Shown here: in pieces, positions 39,732 to 43,322 of the stretch
Layout of the letters: each line of letters starts with the position of its first letter
How positions within the stretch are numbered: position 1 is the stretch's first letter
Origin: Thermoproteota archaeon
GTDB taxonomy: Archaea > Thermoproteota > Thermoprotei > Thermoproteales > Thermocladiaceae
NCBI GenBank assembly: GCA_013154355.1
Contig: JAADCU010000038.1
Span: 1 to 43,322 of the forward strand
Direction: 5' to 3'
Length of the DNA: 43,322 bases
Made by a program: the position numbers and the translations under genes
Notes under the pieces: generated by a model
What the model saw: the letters and a program-made list of their open reading frames with translations, nothing else
Told to the model about the DNA's origin: nothing
The model's database searches: none

Positions 39732-42368
39732 CTAGACAAGCGATAGCTTAGTTGCACCAAGTACCTCGTCAAAACTTATACCTAACGCATCGAGCACCTG
39801 TTCAAGGCTTGTTCTCAGATACTCAACATACTTATCGATATCGACCTCATCTATTCTCGCTAACTGTACAGGTTTGACCCCATCTTTTGTACGTGTCTTC
39901 ACGAAGTATATTATGTCTCCAGGACCAACATTGATACCGTACTGCTTTAACTGTAGTGCCGCTTTCACATGTTGAGGCTTATTCTTTGTATACTGCTCAA
40001 GAGGCTTGTTTAGGGACATTCTTACCATTAGTTTGTTAAGTGGTATCTCTCTCCTACGTAGCTTATCGTAATATTCTTTGACTTTTCTCCTGATCTCGTC
40101 TAGCTTAGTCTCTACTTCTGTTATCTTCTCCATGCTTGATATTATCTTTAGAACATCTGCGAATGCTTCTTTTACGAAGTCTGGCGTGTTTCTCTTCTTT
40201 CCTACCATTCCCTTTATGTCTAGTGAGCCGTCTGGTAGTATCCCTATGTAGTTCTTCTTTCTACCACTCATTGCTACGAGCCTATATGTCTTATCTATGT
40301 CTATATCTATTCCTAGAGTCTCCTCTACCCACTCTATGAGCTCCTTCAATTTTTCCTCATCGGGACTCCATATGAAGAGACTGTCAGTATCACCATACAG
40401 TGGTACTAGTCCAAGCTCTAGAGCCTTTATCAAGGTCATGCTCATTGCTAGTCTACCGAGAGCTGTTACCAGCTCTGCTACAGGAGGACAGTAGAGCTGG
40501 AAGGTCTCTGCACCGAAGACTCCGTATGAGGCGTTTATGAAAACTTTCAGAGCGCTCTGAACAACATCGTAGAACTGTTTCAGTATGGGATTATTAGTGG
40601 TCTTTGCTATCTTCTTGTAGACATATACTCTCATATCTCTCAGGATACCTATTATGGTAGAGGTCAAGCCTCTCCTATTATAGCATACCCAGTGTGGTAG
40701 ATCAGGATAGGGCCTATTATTCTTCTGAGTCTCGTCAGGACACTTCACAGTCTCGTATGATAGGTTCCACTTCTTTATTATAGATGGGTACAGACTTGCG
40801 AAGTCTACTACACACACGTTTGGGAAGATTCCTGGCACAGGATCTATAACTATGGCGCCAAGGTACTTCTTACCCTTTATTATTGCCTTGGTAGCTGCCT
40901 CGCCCTTAACATTTATGATATCTTCTTTCTCAGGTATAAGCCATCCTCTTCTTCTATGTTCATAATACATCATGTTCTTTATCCACGCTGATACTTGACT
41001 TCTAGTTATATCATCTATAGGAAGCTTCGATATTCTGCTTAGGAGTATTATCAGCTTCATCACTAGCTCATTATCGTACATTGTCAGGTACAGTGTTAGA
41101 AAGGCGTCTCTAAAGTTGTAGTTTACCAGCTCAGCATAATCCATCTCATTGATCGGCTTATCTCTAGGAATCTTCTTCATCTTTACTAGAGCTGACGCAA
41201 TAGTGTCTAACGTCTTCTCAGCTCCTCTATACTTTCCACCGAACGCGTAGGTCTCGATTGCCCTAATGTTGAAGAACTTGTATAGGTCAACGTGTACTCC
41301 AAGTGCTACAGTCATCTCATCTCTCTTAGATATTATAGGTATCTCATCCTTCCTGAATCCTAACTTTAGCGCTCTATTATAGATGTACTTGAGGTCAAAA
41401 TTATCACCGTTAAACGTGACTATAAGTGGGTACTGGCAGACTATCTTGAATAGTTCTCTAAGCATCTCGTACTCACTATCGAAGAACATTATCTCAACAT
41501 CGTCATCTCTCAGCTTCTCTACCTGTTCCCAAGTTAGGTCTAGTCCAGGTCTCTTAAGTACTAGTACTCTTCTAAGACCATCACTTCCCGCTAATGCTAT
41601 AGAGATGATCTCATAGTTAGCTTCTTCAGGTTTAGGAATCTTGTTCTCCTTAGGTGTGAACACTTCTATGTCTATTGCAAGTCTCTTTATGTGCGGAATA
41701 GGAGCTTGAAAGAGAGGTAACCACTTCTCAACCTCCTCAAGCATGTACTCATCATTACCATATAGCTTATGTACGAAGTCTCTGACCTCTTGAGGAATGT
41801 CTATGTCGACCTTTACGAGCTTTCCATTCTCTATTCTGTAGAACATTCCAGGAATGATATCTCTATCATATATGTAGCATAGGTGATACTTGATCTTTGA
41901 CTCCCACGTCTTAGGAAGAATATCTCTAATAGACTCTCTCGCACCTCCTATGCTCAATGGGTCTTTTGCACATACCTTAGTCATCACTACCTCCCTATCA
42001 TTCAGAGCATCATACTTTCTCACAAGCTCTAGATGACTGAAACCTCTATGCTGAATGACTCTAGGAAATCTTGTTACTATATCTACAGGATCGATATCGG
42101 TTAGCAGATATGGTCTATGACCTGTATTATCGTACCAGAAGTATATTCTATCGTTGACAGGGTCGTACAGTTTCACTAGAGCTCTACCAGCCTTACCATC
42201 ATAGGTGACGCTTAGCACGATTGCTGGAGGAGATATGCTCGGCGTCTCTCCTCTAATTTCGAAAGATATAGACTCCTCTTCAAACTCTTCACCTTCTCTT
42301 AACTGTACCTCTTCCTCCTCAAAATCTTCCTCAAATCTATACTCCTCCTCTCTAATCTTCTTAACCAT
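39732..42368 (-). CDS. polB1: Family B DNA polymerase, Dpo1/PolB1 type
   Basis: 878 residues, very close to Sulfolobus Dpo1 in order and length. Proofreading motifs: Exo I AIDIEVFTP (Asp233, Glu235), Exo II TFNGDNFDLKYIY, Exo III YNFRDAFLTLY. Polymerase motifs: A DFASLYPSIIKKW (about 530), B KVFINASYGVFGAETF, C LYGDTDSLFI. This is the main replicative enzyme in crenarchaea. The N-terminal 35 residues are strongly acidic (EEDFEEEEVQLREGEEFEEE) and lack the PCNA-binding TLF motif found there in Dpo1. ATG 42368 with GAGGAG upstream. The promoter region contains a 17-bp interrupted palindrome. Confidence 0.95.
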   Translation of the reverse strand: MVKKIREEEYRFEEDFEEEEVQLREGEEFEEESISFEIRGETPSISPPAIVLSVTYDGKAGRALVKLYDPVNDRIYFWYDNTGHRPYLLTDIDPVDIVTRFPRVIQHRGFSHLELVRKYDALNDREVVMTKVCAKDPLSIGGARESIRDILPKTWESKIKYHLCYIYDRDIIPGMFYRIENGKLVKVDIDIPQEVRDFVHKLYGNDEYMLEEVEKWLPLFQAPIPHIKRLAIDIEVFTPKENKIPKPEEANYEIISIALAGSDGLRRVLVLKRPGLDLTWEQVEKLRDDDVEIMFFDSEYEMLRELFKIVCQYPLIVTFNGDNFDLKYIYNRALKLGFRKDEIPIISKRDEMTVALGVHVDLYKFFNIRAIETYAFGGKYRGAEKTLDTIASALVKMKKIPRDKPINEMDYAELVNYNFRDAFLTLYLTMYDNELVMKLIILLSRISKLPIDDITRSQVSAWIKNMMYYEHRRRGWLIPEKEDIINVKGEAATKAIIKGKKYLGAIVIDPVPGIFPNVCVVDFASLYPSIIKKWNLSYETVKCPDETQKNNRPYPDLPHWVCYNRRGLTSTIIGILRDMRVYVYKKIAKTTNNPILKQFYDVVQSALKVFINASYGVFGAETFQLYCPPVAELVTALGRLAMSMTLIKALELGLVPLYGDTDSLFIWSPDEEKLKELIEWVEETLGIDIDIDKTYRLVAMSGRKKNYIGILPDGSLDIKGMVGKKRNTPDFVKEAFADVLKIISSMEKITEVETKLDEIRRKVKEYYDKLRRREIPLNKLMVRMSLNKPLEQYTKNKPQHVKAALQLKQYGINVGPGDIIYFVKTRTKDGVKPVQLARIDEVDIDKYVEYLRTSLEQVLDALGISFDEVLGATKLSLV

Positions 42369-42375
42369 CTCCTCG

Positions 42376-42392
42376 TTAAGAAATATTCTTAA
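42376..42392. promoter_or_regulatory. 17-bp interrupted palindrome at the polB1 transcription start
   Basis: TTAAGAA (42376-42382) and TTCTTAA (42386-42392) are perfect inverted arms around ATA. It overlaps the expected polB1 start site, between TATA (42395-42406) and the ATG at 42368, so it could be a regulator site or a 5' hairpin. Confidence 0.45.
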
Positions 42393-42394
42393 AA

Positions 42395-42406
42395 GATATT
42401 AAAACC
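42395..42406. promoter_or_regulatory. TATA box shared by polB1 and a C/D RNA
   Basis: GATATTAAAACC is centred about 26 bases before the C box of the plus-strand guide RNA (42426) and about 32 from the polB1 start on the minus strand. Confidence 0.45.
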
Positions 42407-42421
42407 TAGTACGATCATTAC

Positions 42422-42477
42422 CTTAGTGATGATGCTTGTGAGGTCTGACCAGTGAAGAGCTGGGCTGAGCTGACAAT
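42422..42477 (+). ncRNA. C/D box guide RNA upstream of rpl2
   Basis: C box GTGATGA (42426-42432), guide TGCTTGTGAGGT (12 nt), D' CTGA (42445-42448), 3-nt spacer, C' GTGAAGA (42452-42458), guide GCTGGGCTGAG (11 nt), D CTGA (42470-42473). An earlier CTGA at 42465-42468 would leave only 6 nt and is less likely to be D. Own TATA about 26 bases upstream. It ends directly before the rpl2 TATA box. Targets not assigned. Confidence 0.87.
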
Positions 42478-42478
42478 C

Positions 42479-42487
42479 TTTATAAAG
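42479..42487 (+). promoter_or_regulatory. TATA box for rpl2
   Basis: TTTATAAAG is about 38 bases before ATG 42521, leaving a short leader of about 12 bases that includes GAGGT as a possible ribosome binding site. Confidence 0.55.
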
Positions 42488-42520
42488 ACTCTATCTACGT
42501 CTCGATCTCGAGGTTCCTAG

Positions 42521-43285
42521 ATGGGTAAGAGGATACTAGTCCAGCGTAGAGGAAAAGCTGGACCAACATTCATAAGCCCAAGCTGGAGAAGACCTGGACC
42601 TGTCAAGTACGTTCCACCAGATGAGGTACAGATGAATGGTGTTATAAGAGGAGTAGTCAAGGAGCTACTTCACGTGCCTGGCCTAAACGCTCCCGTAGCT
42701 CACGTGATGTTAGAAGATGGTAGAGAGATGTACATGTATGCTGTAGAGGGAATGTATGTTGGACAGATGATAGAGATAGGAGCAGAAGCAAAGATAGCGA
42801 CAGGAAACGTGTTACCACTCTACAAGATACCTGAAGGAACAATGGTATGTAACGTAGAGAAGCAGCTGGGAGATGGTGGAAAATTTGCAAGATCAGGAGG
42901 CACATATGCAGTCGTCTTATCACATAAGCCAGAAGAGAGGAAGACGGTACTACAGTTACCAAGTGGAAAAACTATAGAGGTAGACTCTAGAGCTAGAGCA
43001 ACAATAGGCATCGTAGCAGGTGGAGGAAGAATAGAAAAGCCGTTCGTAAAAGCAGGAAAGAAGTATCATAGAGCAAAAGCAAAGTCCTGGAAGTACCCAA
43101 CAGTGAGAGGAAAAGCAATGAGCCCATATGCACACCCACATGGAGGAGGACATCACCCAACTGGAAGCCCACCAGTAGCAAAGAACGCACCACCAGGACA
43201 GAAGGTAGGACACATAGCTGCAAGATGTACTGGAAGAAGATGCCCACAGATCATACCATACGAACAGAGACGCAGAAGAAGATAA
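42521..43285 (+). CDS. rpl2: Large-subunit ribosomal protein L2
   Basis: 254 residues, archaeal L2. Recognisable blocks: MGKRILVQRRGKAGPTFISPSWRRPGPVKY, VSGTVCNVEKQLGDGGKFARSGGTYA (here GTMVCNVEKQ), and the C-terminal GKAMSPYAHPHGGGHHPTG with His-rich loop, which reaches the peptidyl transferase region, then IAARCTGRRC. It binds 23S rRNA at the subunit interface. A tail of about 30 bases follows the stop before the window ends, with no further gene visible. Confidence 0.96.
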   Translation: MGKRILVQRRGKAGPTFISPSWRRPGPVKYVPPDEVQMNGVIRGVVKELLHVPGLNAPVAHVMLEDGREMYMYAVEGMYVGQMIEIGAEAKIATGNVLPLYKIPEGTMVCNVEKQLGDGGKFARSGGTYAVVLSHKPEERKTVLQLPSGKTIEVDSRARATIGIVAGGGRIEKPFVKAGKKYHRAKAKSWKYPTVRGKAMSPYAHPHGGGHHPTGSPPVAKNAPPGQKVGHIAARCTGRRCPQIIPYEQRRRRR

Positions 43286-43322
43286 TCCTCTACATCACTT
43301 CATATTCTTTCTAAGCAAGAGC

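Noticed and set aside
42993-43247. Minus-strand open frames over rpl2
   Set aside because: Antisense to a highly conserved ribosomal protein; products are Leu/Ser/Tyr-rich shadows.
1-43322. CRISPR arrays, tRNA or rRNA genes, intact transposase or integrase genes
   Set aside because: None seen: no regular repeats with spacers, no cloverleaf with T-arm GTTCRA, and no recombinase-like protein in any frame.

Overview
The window reads as a chromosomal segment of a hyperthermophilic or thermophilic member of the Thermoproteota (Crenarchaeota), most like the Desulfurococcales and their relatives. The evidence is a Dpo1-type family B DNA polymerase, a group II chaperonin (thermosome), ribosomal proteins L2, S6e and L35Ae, an A-type ATPase D subunit, NreA, RqcH, the siroheme-dependent heme pathway, a tungsten-type aldehyde oxidoreductase and several archaeal C/D box guide RNAs. 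Genes are tightly packed with many 4-base (ATGA) overlaps. Many starts, often GTG, lie 25-30 bases after a TATA-like box with no ribosome binding site, which points to widespread leaderless transcripts. The sequence is AT-rich by eye and AGA is the favoured arginine codon. I see no tRNA, rRNA, CRISPR array, intact insertion sequence or prophage, and no gene-free stretch longer than about 200 bases.

Layout. 1-5.2 kb: the end of an HD-domain hydrolase, a structured intergenic element, then rqcH overlapping a Mut7-C RNase, an AMMECR1 protein, a two-part thioredoxin-like/Cys-cluster protein and rpl35Ae. 5.2-8.3 kb: TldD protease, a ParB-like protein, a nicotinamidase-type hydrolase, a C/D RNA and a small winged-helix-like protein. 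8.4-12.2 kb: a thioredoxin-reductase-like flavoprotein, hemD, a fused ahbAB siroheme decarboxylase and a radical SAM protein, together suggesting siroheme-to-heme conversion. 12.2-14.3 kb: a coiled-coil stalk-like protein facing atpD and a 49-residue gene, then a heme O synthase-like UbiA protein. 14.4-17.5 kb: a circularly permuted GTPase, a degenerate primase/LigD-polymerase-like protein and two membrane proteins. 17.5-19.9 kb: tungsten oxidoreductase with its four-cluster ferredoxin subunit, then a C/D RNA. 20-23.4 kb: rps6e, nreA, sua5 and a creatininase-family amidohydrolase. 23.5-27.5 kb: a NifX-like protein, a split methionine synthase pair and a long radical SAM/SPASM protein. 27.6-32.1 kb: an unknown protein, RimI acetyltransferase, signal peptidase, thermosome and a membrane protein. 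32.1-35.6 kb: histidine cluster hisH, hisE, hisD, hisG, hisI with one or two C/D RNAs embedded at gene ends. 35.8-43.3 kb: ClC channel, Cys-cluster protein, a small pilin-like membrane protein, an unknown protein, a CDP-alcohol phosphatidyltransferase, an acidic unknown protein, polB1, a C/D RNA and rpl2.

The most notable observations are: a set of four well-formed C/D box RNAs plus one weaker candidate, two with a guide that I can match from memory to archaeal 16S rRNA and one whose C box supplies the hisE stop codon; a primase-fold protein that appears to have lost its catalytic residues; a thioredoxin reductase relative lacking the NADPH signature; the rqcH/Mut7-C RNase coupling; a possible VirB2/CedA1-like pilin; and divergent promoters that share one TATA box, including the his cluster. 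Nothing here is clearly a wholly new multi-gene system; the degenerate primase neighbourhood is the best candidate.
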